A stretch of 5,488 nucleotides of DNA from a bacterium (lineage in GTDB: Bacteria > Vulcanimicrobiota > Vulcanimicrobiia > Vulcanimicrobiales > Vulcanimicrobiaceae): assembly GCA_021807645.1 (NCBI GenBank), contig JAKBCP010000067.1, positions 1 through 5,488 on the forward strand. The letters run 5' to 3'. Below are positions 1 to 5,488 of this stretch, piece after piece. The position numbers and the translations under genes are program-made. The notes under the pieces were generated by a model. That model was not told the DNA's origin. It saw nothing but the letters and a program-made list of their open reading frames with translations, and made no database searches. Numbering within the stretch: the stretch's first letter is position 1; each line of letters begins with the position of its first letter.

Positions 1-482
1 CCGATCTGCCCGAACGGCGCCCCCAGGACGCCGACGCTGCGCCCCCACTCGGCGAGGGCGAATCCGGCAGCCGCAGCGACCGGTGCGAGCGCCGGTGGAG
101 CGAAGCGGTAGGCTGCGACGGCAAGCAACGCCGCAGCGACGAACGCCAGCGCCTCGAGTGCTGCGGGCAATACGATGACCGCCGAGGCGAAATTACCGAG
201 ATAGGCGCCGACGGTTGTGCTGAACCACGAGAACGAGATCGCGAAAAAGACGAAACCGGCGAGAAAGCCAAGCGCCGCCGCGCGGCGGTAGGAGGCGTGG
301 CTCTGCCAAAGCCAGAAAAGCGCAGCCGCACCAAACGGCGCGAGCCACGTTGCGCCGACTTTCGGAAAGGCGAGCGCGAGCGCCGCCCCGGCAACTACTG
401 CGACGCATAGGTCGCGCCACCGCTCTGCTGAGAGAAGTATGATCCGTCGTTCGAGTTTTTTGCTGGCAGGAACAGCGTTCAT
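1..482 (-). CDS. lnt: Apolipoprotein N-acyltransferase, N-terminal part (runs off left edge)
   Basis: Lnt is an inner-membrane enzyme that transfers an acyl chain from phospholipid to the N-terminal cysteine of lipoproteins, the last step of their maturation. Reading the minus strand leftwards from an ATG at 480-482 gives 160 uninterrupted codons to the window edge. A basic N-terminus (residues 1-24) is followed by a hydrophobic helix ending LALAFP near residues 35-40, WLAPFGAAALFWL (46-58), then GFLAGFVFFAISFSWF (72-87), further hydrophobic helices, and EWGRSVGVLGAPFGQIG (145-161). These match the usual order in Lnt: an 'LAFP' helix, a 'GFLFGLGFF..YW'-like helix, and an 'EWLR....PW...G'-like segment. 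The carbon-nitrogen hydrolase domain with the catalytic Glu, Lys and Cys lies beyond the edge and cannot be checked. No ATG, GTG or TTG occurs in frame between 482 and the first helix, so 482 is the nearest conventional start; an ATG at 540-542 is also in frame. No clear Shine-Dalgarno sequence precedes either. The chosen start overlaps the divergent lipoprotein gene. I am fairly sure of the family and less sure of the start. Confidence 0.82.
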   Translation of the reverse strand, partial: MNAVPASKKLERRIILLSAERWRDLCVAVVAGAALALAFPKVGATWLAPFGAAALFWLWQSHASYRRAAALGFLAGFVFFAISFSWFSTTVGAYLGNFASAVIVLPAALEALAFVAAALLAVAAYRFAPPALAPVAAAAGFALAEWGRSVGVLGAPFGQI

Positions 483-1302
483 GGTCTCATCGTGTGGGCG
501 GCAAGTTACGCCGAACCACAGTTCGGGTGGAGGCTCGGGCATTCCCTCGGGGTACTTGCAGGTAAAATTTCGCGTAACGACCGGCTTTGATTTCGTGAAC
601 TACCGCTACGTGATGATCTTTAATACGGCCGGCGACGGGAAAACCCCATATCCCAACGGTACCACGACGAACTTTCAGGGCTACTCCTTCGCCGTCATCG
701 TCGGAGGAGGGAGCAGCACGGCGCCGCAGCTCCAGTTCGTCCAATACTATCGCCAACCCGGTACGACGCTGCCGCCGCAGCCGCTGCCGATCATCTTTAC
801 GCCGCAGCAGTTACTCTTTATCCCCGACAGCAACGGCCTCAATACCGAGTTCACGGTACAGTTCCAGCGCTTGCTTGCCGGTGGCTACGCCGGCGCCACC
901 CCAACACCCGCTTCCTCGGCGTCGCCGAGTGCGAGCCCGAGTGCGTCGCCGAGCGCGAGCCCGAGTGCGTCGCCGAGCGCGTCGCCGAGTGCGAGCCCGA
1001 GTGCGTCGCCGAGTGCGAGCCCGAGTGCGTCGCCGAGCGCGAGCCCGAGTGCGTCGCCGAGCGCGAGCCCGAGCCCCGGCGTCATCAGCTCGACATGGCT
1101 CTTCAATTTCTTTACCACCGATCCGTCGCTCAATCCGCTGGACTCGTTGGGGTTAGGCGGCGCGCAAGATATTTCGTTCTCCTCGCCGGTTTTGGACACC
1201 ACGACGGCCTTCGATATCACCGTCAACGTGCCCGCCGGCGCGACGCAGGCGAGCAATCCGCTCGCGCAGATCTACGGCGGTGAGCTCACCAACTCGCCGT
1301 AG
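439..1302 (+). CDS. Predicted lipoprotein of unknown function with an (ASPS)13 linker
   Basis: I do not recognise this 287-residue protein. It starts with a lipoprotein signal: basic MIRR, a hydrophobic stretch (SFLLAGTAFM, residues 6-15) and a VSSC lipobox with Cys19, predicting signal peptidase II cleavage and lipidation. The mature protein has a Gly/Ser-rich tether (about 28-38), then a first region (39-150) that looks beta-rich and carries many aromatic residues. A strictly periodic Ala-Ser-Pro-Ser linker covers residues 161-212, followed by a second, shorter region (213-287) rich in Ser, Thr and Asp. There are no other cysteines and no catalytic motif that I can see. The ATG at 439 is preferred over the in-frame ATG at 481 because the latter would delete the signal peptide; GAGAG at 430-434 is a weak ribosome binding site. 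The 5' end overlaps the divergent lnt start, and the 3' end faces lptD across 30 bases. It could be an envelope-anchored binding or structural protein, but nothing here proves that. Confidence 0.8.
   Translation: MIRRSSFLLAGTAFMVSSCGRQVTPNHSSGGGSGIPSGYLQVKFRVTTGFDFVNYRYVMIFNTAGDGKTPYPNGTTTNFQGYSFAVIVGGGSSTAPQLQFVQYYRQPGTTLPPQPLPIIFTPQQLLFIPDSNGLNTEFTVQFQRLLAGGYAGATPTPASSASPSASPSASPSASPSASPSASPSASPSASPSASPSASPSASPSASPSASPSPGVISSTWLFNFFTTDPSLNPLDSLGLGGAQDISFSSPVLDTTTAFDITVNVPAGATQASNPLAQIYGGELTNSP
919..1074 (+). repeat. In-frame 12-bp tandem repeat (13 copies) encoding Ala-Ser-Pro-Ser
   Basis: Thirteen consecutive 12-base units encode (ASPS)13 in the middle of the lipoprotein gene. There are two unit types that differ in the codon of the first serine: type A is gcgTCGccgagY and type B is gcgAGCccgagY, with Y either T or C. 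The order is A B A B A A B A B A B A B, so the array is mostly a 24-bp superunit with one doubled A. Because the unit is a multiple of three, gain or loss of copies would change linker length without breaking the frame. All units code for the same peptide. Confidence 0.95.
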
Positions 1303-1332
1303 GAAGTCCCTCGTCGCCGCCCGACGCCTCGA

Positions 1333-3771
1333 TTACAACGAAGAGATCGCGTTGAAACTCGTCGGAAGAATCGGTCCGTTCTGCCCGATGCCGAAGGTGG
1401 CCGCCTGGCTTGGGAATGCGAGCAGGTCGATCGAAACGTTCACCGATCGCGAGGGTTCGAGATACTGCACGCGCAGTTCGTAGCAGTTGCCGATGATGTG
1501 GCTGTAGTAGATGCTCTTGTCCTCGATGCGAGCGTGATTCTTCCAATCGAGAATGCCGCTGAATTGCAGGCTCGAGCCGCGCCCGAACGGCGTCGACAAC
1601 TGTACTTGCGTCGGCGTAAATCCTTGGCCAATCCCCGGAACGAATGAACCACCGAGTTGCAGGTACGAACGCGGCGAAGGCTGCGAGGTAAATTGGTAAC
1701 TTACCGGTTGCGCGAGTGCGTTAAAGCTCGTGGAGAATCCTAACTGCAGCGTATAGACATTGCCGTTGAAGATGCGCAGCACGTCCTGCGCGCCTTTATT
1801 GTTAATCGGCGAAAATTGATCGAGAAACTGGAATGGTACGCTACCGGGGCCGTTAAAGTTCGATTCGTTATAGGTGATCGCGTTGACGATATGTTTGCCG
1901 ATCGGTGACGTCAGGCTTAAATTCTGTTGTATCTGCGCCTTGAGATCTCCGGTTCCGTATGCGTACTGCTGCACGTTGACGGTCGCCGAAAACGTGCTGC
2001 CGTAGATATTGTACAGCGCCGGCCCCGCGACGAATGACATATCAGCGCGTTGCGTGGCGAAGTGATTCGTCGGCTCCGAGTATTCGCCGAGATAGAACTG
2101 CGCCGAAAGCGGCACCAAAAAGTGCGGGAAGAACCGGTTGGGACGAATTTGAATCTCCGGTAATTTATAGTCGCCGGACGGCTGCTGCGTATACGAACGA
2201 TCGAAGGTAATCGTCGAATTAAAGGATGGTTCGTTAAAAGTCGTCGTATTGGTGACGTGTCCGTTGACGTTCGAAGAACTCGAACCGGAGAATGAGGCCT
2301 GCGTTGACGATTGGGTGAACGTGAAGCTGTTGCTGACCCGGGCGTTGATCTGGCGCGCATCGCTTACGGCGAGGCTGTCGCTCGACGACTGCGAACCGAC
2401 TGCAGAACGCGAGAACGAGTAGTTTTGTTGTGCGTGAACGCCCTGGTGAGCAAATGCGATTTGCATCGAAGTGCTCGGCGGCGCGTTCACGAGTGGGCCG
2501 AATGCGCTCTGGTAGTTATAACCGAAGTTCGCGCGCAGCCGCGGCGAGAAATTCTCGGTCTCGTTTGCTTGCAGGTTGTAGGTCGATGTTTGCGAACGGC
2601 GATCGCGGATTTCATAGAACGCGATGGTCCCGTTGCGGCGGCCGTTCTTTTTGGCAAAAGTCGCGTTGTAACCCAAACCCAGGCCGACCTTCGTGTAATA
2701 ATTCAACGTGTAGTAGCCGTAGTAATAGCGGTCTTTCCCGAAGCCGAGTTGCGTTTTCACCCACGCGCCCTCGTACTGATCGTACCCGACCTGCGGAAAG
2801 TAGCTCGGGCGCTGTGTTTGGTTGACGACTTGGCGCAACGGAATGACGATGCGCGGAAGGAAGAACACTGCAGCGGCGCCGAGCCAGAGAATTGCGTCGG
2901 CGATGACGATTTTATTCCCCGGATAGTAGGTAATCGTCTTGCCGGTGATGTGGTATCCGGCGCGTGGGTTATCGCAGGTGGTGACGAAGGCTTTCGTTCC
3001 GTGCCCGACGCCTTTGGAATCGGTGTGGAGATCGGGCGAACGGAAGTACACGAGGCCGTGCTGGACGCCTTCGGAGCTCTCGCCGCTGCCGCCGATCAGC
3101 TTCGCCGTTTGGTCGATCGTGTCGAAGACGATCTTTTTCGCATTGAGGATCGAGTCGTGCGCGTGGTTGATGATATATGGTTTGCCGGTAACGGTGATAG
3201 TGCGAATGCCGTCGTAGTGGGCGTGCTCGCCGACGAGCTCGTCCTCGCCGAAGAAAATATGGACGTTTCCGGTCGCATCGCCGGGGTTACCGAGATTTGT
3301 ATTGCCGCTGACTTTGTCGGCGAGGATTGCAATTTGATTCGGCGCGAGGGTCGGGGCGCCCGTCGGGATCGGTTCCGGTGTCGGCAGGGCATGCCCGGCG
3401 CGGGGAATCGGCGGCGGCGTCGCCCCGCCGCGGACCAGAAAGACCGGCGCACCCAGTGAAGCGGGGTTCGGGGTCGGCGTCGGCACCGCCGGCGGCGTGG
3501 GGATCGTCGAGGGCAGCTGAAACGAGATCGGCGTCGGGCGCGGCGCGGGCGAGCTGCTCGGCGCAGGCGATGCCGCCGCTTGGGCGAGTAGGTTACGCGG
3601 CGGCGCGTCGTGCGTGGCGACGATCTGCGCGCAACTCTGGGCGTTGAGCAGCCGCAACGCGCGCGTCTCATCGATGCGGCCGATGTCTGCGGCACGCGCC
3701 GGCACGAGGCTCGCCGCGTACGCAATGATCCAGGCAACCGTGGTGACGGTGCGAAGCGAGTTTCTGCGCAT
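1333..3771 (-). CDS. lptD: LPS-assembly outer-membrane protein LptD (OstA/Imp)
   Basis: LptD is the outer-membrane barrel that receives LPS from the periplasmic Lpt bridge and inserts it into the outer leaflet, normally with the lipoprotein LptE. The protein is 812 residues; E. coli LptD is about 784. It shows a Sec signal peptide (1-27, cleavage likely after ARA), a Pro/Ser/Thr-rich stretch (67-143), an OstA beta-jellyroll (about 145-290, with ATGNVHIFFGEDELVGEHA at 166-184), and a long beta-barrel rich in alternating aromatic and polar residues. Family landmarks are present. VTTCDNPRAGYHITG (263-277) corresponds to E. coli 'TSC....W..VG' around Cys173. VFFLPRIVIP (302-311) corresponds to 'VFYSPYLQLP'. 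Near the C-terminus, NCYELRVQY (762-770) corresponds to 'CCYAIRVGY', followed by an ending like E. coli '..GLGTQ....NILP'. Only three cysteines exist (47, 266, 763), so one of the two adjacent C-terminal cysteines is Asn762. The ATG lies 5 bases after the permease stop. GGAAGAG at 3786-3792 is an over-distant candidate ribosome site, so translational coupling is likely. LptE is not in the window. Confidence 0.88.
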   Translation of the reverse strand: MRRNSLRTVTTVAWIIAYAASLVPARAADIGRIDETRALRLLNAQSCAQIVATHDAPPRNLLAQAAASPAPSSSPAPRPTPISFQLPSTIPTPPAVPTPTPNPASLGAPVFLVRGGATPPPIPRAGHALPTPEPIPTGAPTLAPNQIAILADKVSGNTNLGNPGDATGNVHIFFGEDELVGEHAHYDGIRTITVTGKPYIINHAHDSILNAKKIVFDTIDQTAKLIGGSGESSEGVQHGLVYFRSPDLHTDSKGVGHGTKAFVTTCDNPRAGYHITGKTITYYPGNKIVIADAILWLGAAAVFFLPRIVIPLRQVVNQTQRPSYFPQVGYDQYEGAWVKTQLGFGKDRYYYGYYTLNYYTKVGLGLGYNATFAKKNGRRNGTIAFYEIRDRRSQTSTYNLQANETENFSPRLRANFGYNYQSAFGPLVNAPPSTSMQIAFAHQGVHAQQNYSFSRSAVGSQSSSDSLAVSDARQINARVSNSFTFTQSSTQASFSGSSSSNVNGHVTNTTTFNEPSFNSTITFDRSYTQQPSGDYKLPEIQIRPNRFFPHFLVPLSAQFYLGEYSEPTNHFATQRADMSFVAGPALYNIYGSTFSATVNVQQYAYGTGDLKAQIQQNLSLTSPIGKHIVNAITYNESNFNGPGSVPFQFLDQFSPINNKGAQDVLRIFNGNVYTLQLGFSTSFNALAQPVSYQFTSQPSPRSYLQLGGSFVPGIGQGFTPTQVQLSTPFGRGSSLQFSGILDWKNHARIEDKSIYYSHIIGNCYELRVQYLEPSRSVNVSIDLLAFPSQAATFGIGQNGPILPTSFNAISSL
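3343..3573 (-). other. Pro/Thr/Ser-rich low-complexity segment within lptD
   Basis: This segment encodes residues about 67-143 of LptD, between the signal-peptide region and the OstA jellyroll. It contains runs such as PAPSSSPAPRPTP, PTPPAVPTPTPNP and LPTPEPIPTGAPTLAP. A sequence of this composition is expected to be extended and disordered. In E. coli LptD the jellyroll begins shortly after the signal peptide, so this is an insertion relative to that protein. No exact DNA-level tandem repeat is visible here, unlike in the neighbouring lipoprotein. Confidence 0.8.
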
Positions 3772-3776
3772 CGCGA

Positions 3777-4928
3777 TTAACGCTCTTCCAAGATAAAGAG
3801 CACGAGGCCGACGCCGCCCATGATGATGTTCGGGATCCAGGCCGCCAACGTCGGGTTCATGGCGCCGTTCCTTCCGAACGCCGCCGCCGCCGACATGAGC
3901 AAGAAGTAAATAAAGAACGAGAAGATCGCCATTGCAATTCCTAGCGTGCGGCCGCGCTTTCCGTAGCGAATCGCCAGCGGAACCGCGAGCACCATGCCGA
4001 TTACGCAGGCGAAGGGCCAGGCGAGTTTGTTCGCGAGGCTGATCTCCAGCGAACCGAGCGTGCTTCCGCCGATGCCCTGCGATTTGAGGGCATTGATCTG
4101 CGTGCTCAACGCCTTACTGTTCATCGTCCACGAGTCGCTATTGATGTTGGAAAGAAACTGCGCGGCAGTCTCCCCCAGCGGCAAACCGATCTCGATACTC
4201 TTGACGTGCTGCTGGCTCGTAACGTCGCCCTTGAGATTATAACGCGTGTCGATAACGTCGTGCAGGATCAGCACCGAGCCGTCGACGGTCGCGGTCTTCG
4301 CCTGTAGCGTTTCGTTCCACGGCCCGAAATGCGCCGGCTTGAATATCTGTACGTCGAGCATCGTTTTGTTGTCGGGTTCGACTTGCGTGACGTAAAAAAC
4401 GTTTCCGGTATCGGGATCTTTACGGAAAAACTGCGGCTCGACGGGAAGCGAATTGGTATGATAGATGATTTGATAGAACGTCCGCGTCGAGAGATCCACC
4501 GCCTTCGGTGAGACGTATTCGTTGGTGAGGTAGGCGACGGCGAACATCGCGATTCCGAAAAGCAGCGGAGTCACTGCGATGCGCGCGAGCGAGATGCCCG
4601 AGGTTCGCATCGCAACGACCTCGTTATCGCCCATCAGGCGCCCCATCGCGAGCAAGCCCGCGAAGAGCGTTGCGAACGGGAACGCCATCGGCACGGCCTG
4701 CGGAATGCGGAAGACCACGAAGCGCAGCACCAAAAAAAACGGCGCGTGTTCGTTGATGATGTAATCGGCGGCGAGAAAAAAGATGTTGAGCGCCCAGAAA
4801 ATGAGATAAGCGGAGAGCGCAAACGCGAAAGGCCCTAAAATTTCCCGCAGCACGTAGCCGTCGAGAATGGGGAAGCGCGGAAGGGCGAGGTGGCGGGGCA
4901 GAGGGCGTTGTGCGGTTAGCGAAGCCAT
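3777..4928 (-). CDS. LPS export permease, LptF/LptG (YjgP/YjgQ) family
   Basis: LptF and LptG are the membrane subunits of the LptB2FG ABC transporter, which extracts LPS from the inner membrane and passes it to LptC/LptA. This 383-residue protein has the full family layout: a first helix after LDGYVLREILGPF (22-34) spanning about 31-58, helices at about 68-95 and 118-137, a periplasmic beta-jellyroll (about 141-295), then three C-terminal helices at about 301-320, 330-350 and 360-380. The segment GRLMGDNEVVAMRTSGISL (96-114) fits the cytoplasmic coupling helix that contacts the ATPase LptB. The part LANKLAWPFACVIGMVLAVPL (298-318) and the closing NPTLAAWIPNIIM (358-370) are also typical. The opening is slightly more LptG-like (E. 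coli 'LDRYIGK'), but I cannot assign F or G. Only one such permease is visible; a partner may lie elsewhere, or the protein might pair with itself. No Shine-Dalgarno sequence is seen before the ATG at 4926-4928. It sits 24 bases after the transglycosylase gene and 5 bases before lptD. Confidence 0.9.
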   Translation of the reverse strand: MASLTAQRPLPRHLALPRFPILDGYVLREILGPFAFALSAYLIFWALNIFFLAADYIINEHAPFFLVLRFVVFRIPQAVPMAFPFATLFAGLLAMGRLMGDNEVVAMRTSGISLARIAVTPLLFGIAMFAVAYLTNEYVSPKAVDLSTRTFYQIIYHTNSLPVEPQFFRKDPDTGNVFYVTQVEPDNKTMLDVQIFKPAHFGPWNETLQAKTATVDGSVLILHDVIDTRYNLKGDVTSQQHVKSIEIGLPLGETAAQFLSNINSDSWTMNSKALSTQINALKSQGIGGSTLGSLEISLANKLAWPFACVIGMVLAVPLAIRYGKRGRTLGIAMAIFSFFIYFLLMSAAAAFGRNGAMNPTLAAWIPNIIMGGVGLVLFILEER

Positions 4929-4952
4929 CGCGCGCCCAGCCGAATAATGGAG

Positions 4953-5426
4953 CTAATTGTTGCGATACGCGGCGAGGACGCGCGCGACGTACTCTTGCGT
5001 TTCGGCGTAGGGCGGAATGCCGTGATAGCGATCGACGGCGCCGGGGCCCGCATTATAAGCGGCAAGAGCGAGTTCGGTGTCGCCGCGATAGCGCGCGAGC
5101 ATGGCGTGCAAATAATGCGCGCCGCACGAAACGTTTTGCTGCGGATCGAAGGCGTCGGTGATGCCGCAGTCTTCGGCAGTGGCGGGCATGAGTTGCATGA
5201 GTCCCTCGGCGCCGACACGGCTGATCGCGCCGGGATCGCCGGCAGATTCGGTGAGGATGACCGCGCGGATGAGACGCGCCGAGACGCCCTCACGGGCGGC
5301 GGCGGCGACGGCGAGCTGGTCGATTCGCGACGGCGGCAACGACTGCGGCGCATACGGCAGGTAGCCCGCCCCGCCGCACCCGGCGAGGAAGAGGACCGCG
5401 AGCGTCGCCCGGAGCCAAAATCGCAT
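4953..5426 (-). CDS. Small lytic transglycosylase (SLT/GH23 domain) lipoprotein
   Basis: Lytic transglycosylases cleave the MurNAc-GlcNAc bond of peptidoglycan, leaving 1,6-anhydro-MurNAc ends. This 157-residue protein is one signal plus one catalytic domain. MRFWLRATLAVLFLAGC ends in a textbook LAGC lipobox (Cys17), so it should be membrane-anchored and an Lnt substrate. The SLT fold starts near residue 34. The catalytic Glu is Glu60 in ILTESAGDPGAIS, followed by the conserved GAEGLMQLMPAT (72-83), DPQQNV (94-99), AAYNAGPGAV (122-131) and PYAETQEYVARV (139-150). No LysM or other binding domain is present, so it is at the small end of the family. Two cysteines, 87 and 101, flank the loop before DPQQN and might form a disulfide. 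No ribosome site is clear upstream of the ATG at 5424-5426. It precedes the Lpt permease by 24 bases and is probably co-transcribed with it. The family assignment is firm; the exact subfamily is not. Confidence 0.93.
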   Translation of the reverse strand: MRFWLRATLAVLFLAGCGGAGYLPYAPQSLPPSRIDQLAVAAAAREGVSARLIRAVILTESAGDPGAISRVGAEGLMQLMPATAEDCGITDAFDPQQNVSCGAHYLHAMLARYRGDTELALAAYNAGPGAVDRYHGIPPYAETQEYVARVLAAYRNN

Positions 5427-5450
5427 CGTGAAGGGGTTCGCCGGGCCGGT

Positions 5451-5488
5451 TCAGCGGCCTTCCCCGCGCGCCTCCGTATCGAGGGCGA
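5451..5488 (-). CDS. Possible C-terminal end of an upstream gene, unidentified (partial)
   Basis: On the minus strand a frame open from the right edge reads ALDTEARGEGR and ends at a TGA (5451-5453), 24 bases before the transglycosylase ATG. The spacing equals that between the next two genes and would fit an operon member. Eleven residues are too few to identify a family, and the frame could be open by chance in such GC-rich DNA. Confidence 0.3.
   Translation of the reverse strand, partial: ALDTEARGEGR

Noticed and set aside
193..420. Minus-strand 75-codon frame starting with GTG or ATG near 400-420
   Set aside because: It is a different frame from the lnt reading, which shows the Lnt motifs over the same bases. 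Its Arg-rich product has no support.
380..660. Promoter-like hexamers for the divergent lnt and lipoprotein genes (for example TATTAA on the minus strand near 620)
   Set aside because: No -10 box comes with a convincing -35 box at proper spacing, and the sigma-factor preferences of this organism are unknown.
919..1074. CRISPR-like appearance of the repeat
   Set aside because: Units are 12 bases, contiguous, without spacers, and in frame within a coding region. No cas genes are nearby.
875..1256. Overlapping frames (875-1156 plus, 885-1256 minus) encoding Arg-rich and (LALGDALG)-like repeats
   Set aside because: They are out-of-frame readings of the 12-bp tandem repeat. The main frame has a signal peptide and non-repeat flanks, which these lack.
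1312..1326. Possible terminator hairpin (CGTCG, 5-base loop, CGACG) between the convergent genes
   Set aside because: The stem is only 5 bp and no T-tract follows on either strand. A second weak pairing, CAACG/CGTTG at 1336-1354, is no better. Termination here cannot be called.
2311..3459. A 382-codon plus-strand open frame antisense to lptD
   Set aside because: It lies wholly opposite LptD, whose translation has a signal peptide, OstA motif and C-terminal family landmarks. The antisense product is Arg/Val/Ala-rich with no recognisable domain, as expected from GC-rich codon bias.
5444..5459. GGCCG/CGGCC hairpin overlapping the TGA upstream of the transglycosylase gene
   Set aside because: A 5-bp GC stem with a 6-base loop is common by chance at this GC content, and there is no T-tract or other sign of a terminator or attenuator.

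Overview
The window is GC-rich, densely packed DNA from a diderm (Gram-negative-type) bacterium. The cell-envelope genes show this: an LptD-type outer-membrane LPS translocon, an LptF/LptG-type inner-membrane permease, the N-terminal part of apolipoprotein N-acyltransferase (Lnt), and two predicted lipoproteins. Long Pro/Ser/Thr low-complexity linkers together with divergent LptD and Lnt sequences suggest a poorly sampled lineage. Candidatus Eremiobacterota (WPS-2) is my best guess, but that is inference from style, not from a marker gene.

Layout, left to right. Positions 1-482 on the minus strand hold the start of lnt, which runs off the left edge. Positions 439-1302 on the plus strand hold a lipoprotein of unknown function with thirteen Ala-Ser-Pro-Ser repeats. 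Its 5' end overlaps the best-supported lnt start by 44 bases, head to head. After a 30-base convergent gap, a compact minus-strand cluster fills the rest. In transcription order from the right edge it contains: the possible last codons of an unidentified gene (5451-5488), a small lytic transglycosylase lipoprotein (4953-5426), an LptF/LptG permease (3777-4928) and LptD (1333-3771). Spacings in the last three genes are 24 and 5 bases, so they are probably one operon.

Together the genes serve outer-envelope construction. The permease helps extract LPS from the inner membrane for the periplasmic Lpt bridge. LptD inserts it into the outer leaflet. The transglycosylase trims peptidoglycan. Lnt would finish acylation of lipoproteins, including the two encoded here.

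I found no RNA genes, CRISPR array, insertion sequence, attachment site or convincing terminator, and no clearly new multi-gene system. The points most worth a second look are the divergent lnt/lipoprotein overlap, the two-variant minisatellite in the lipoprotein, and two LptD features: a long Pro-rich insert before the OstA domain and a reduced cysteine set.
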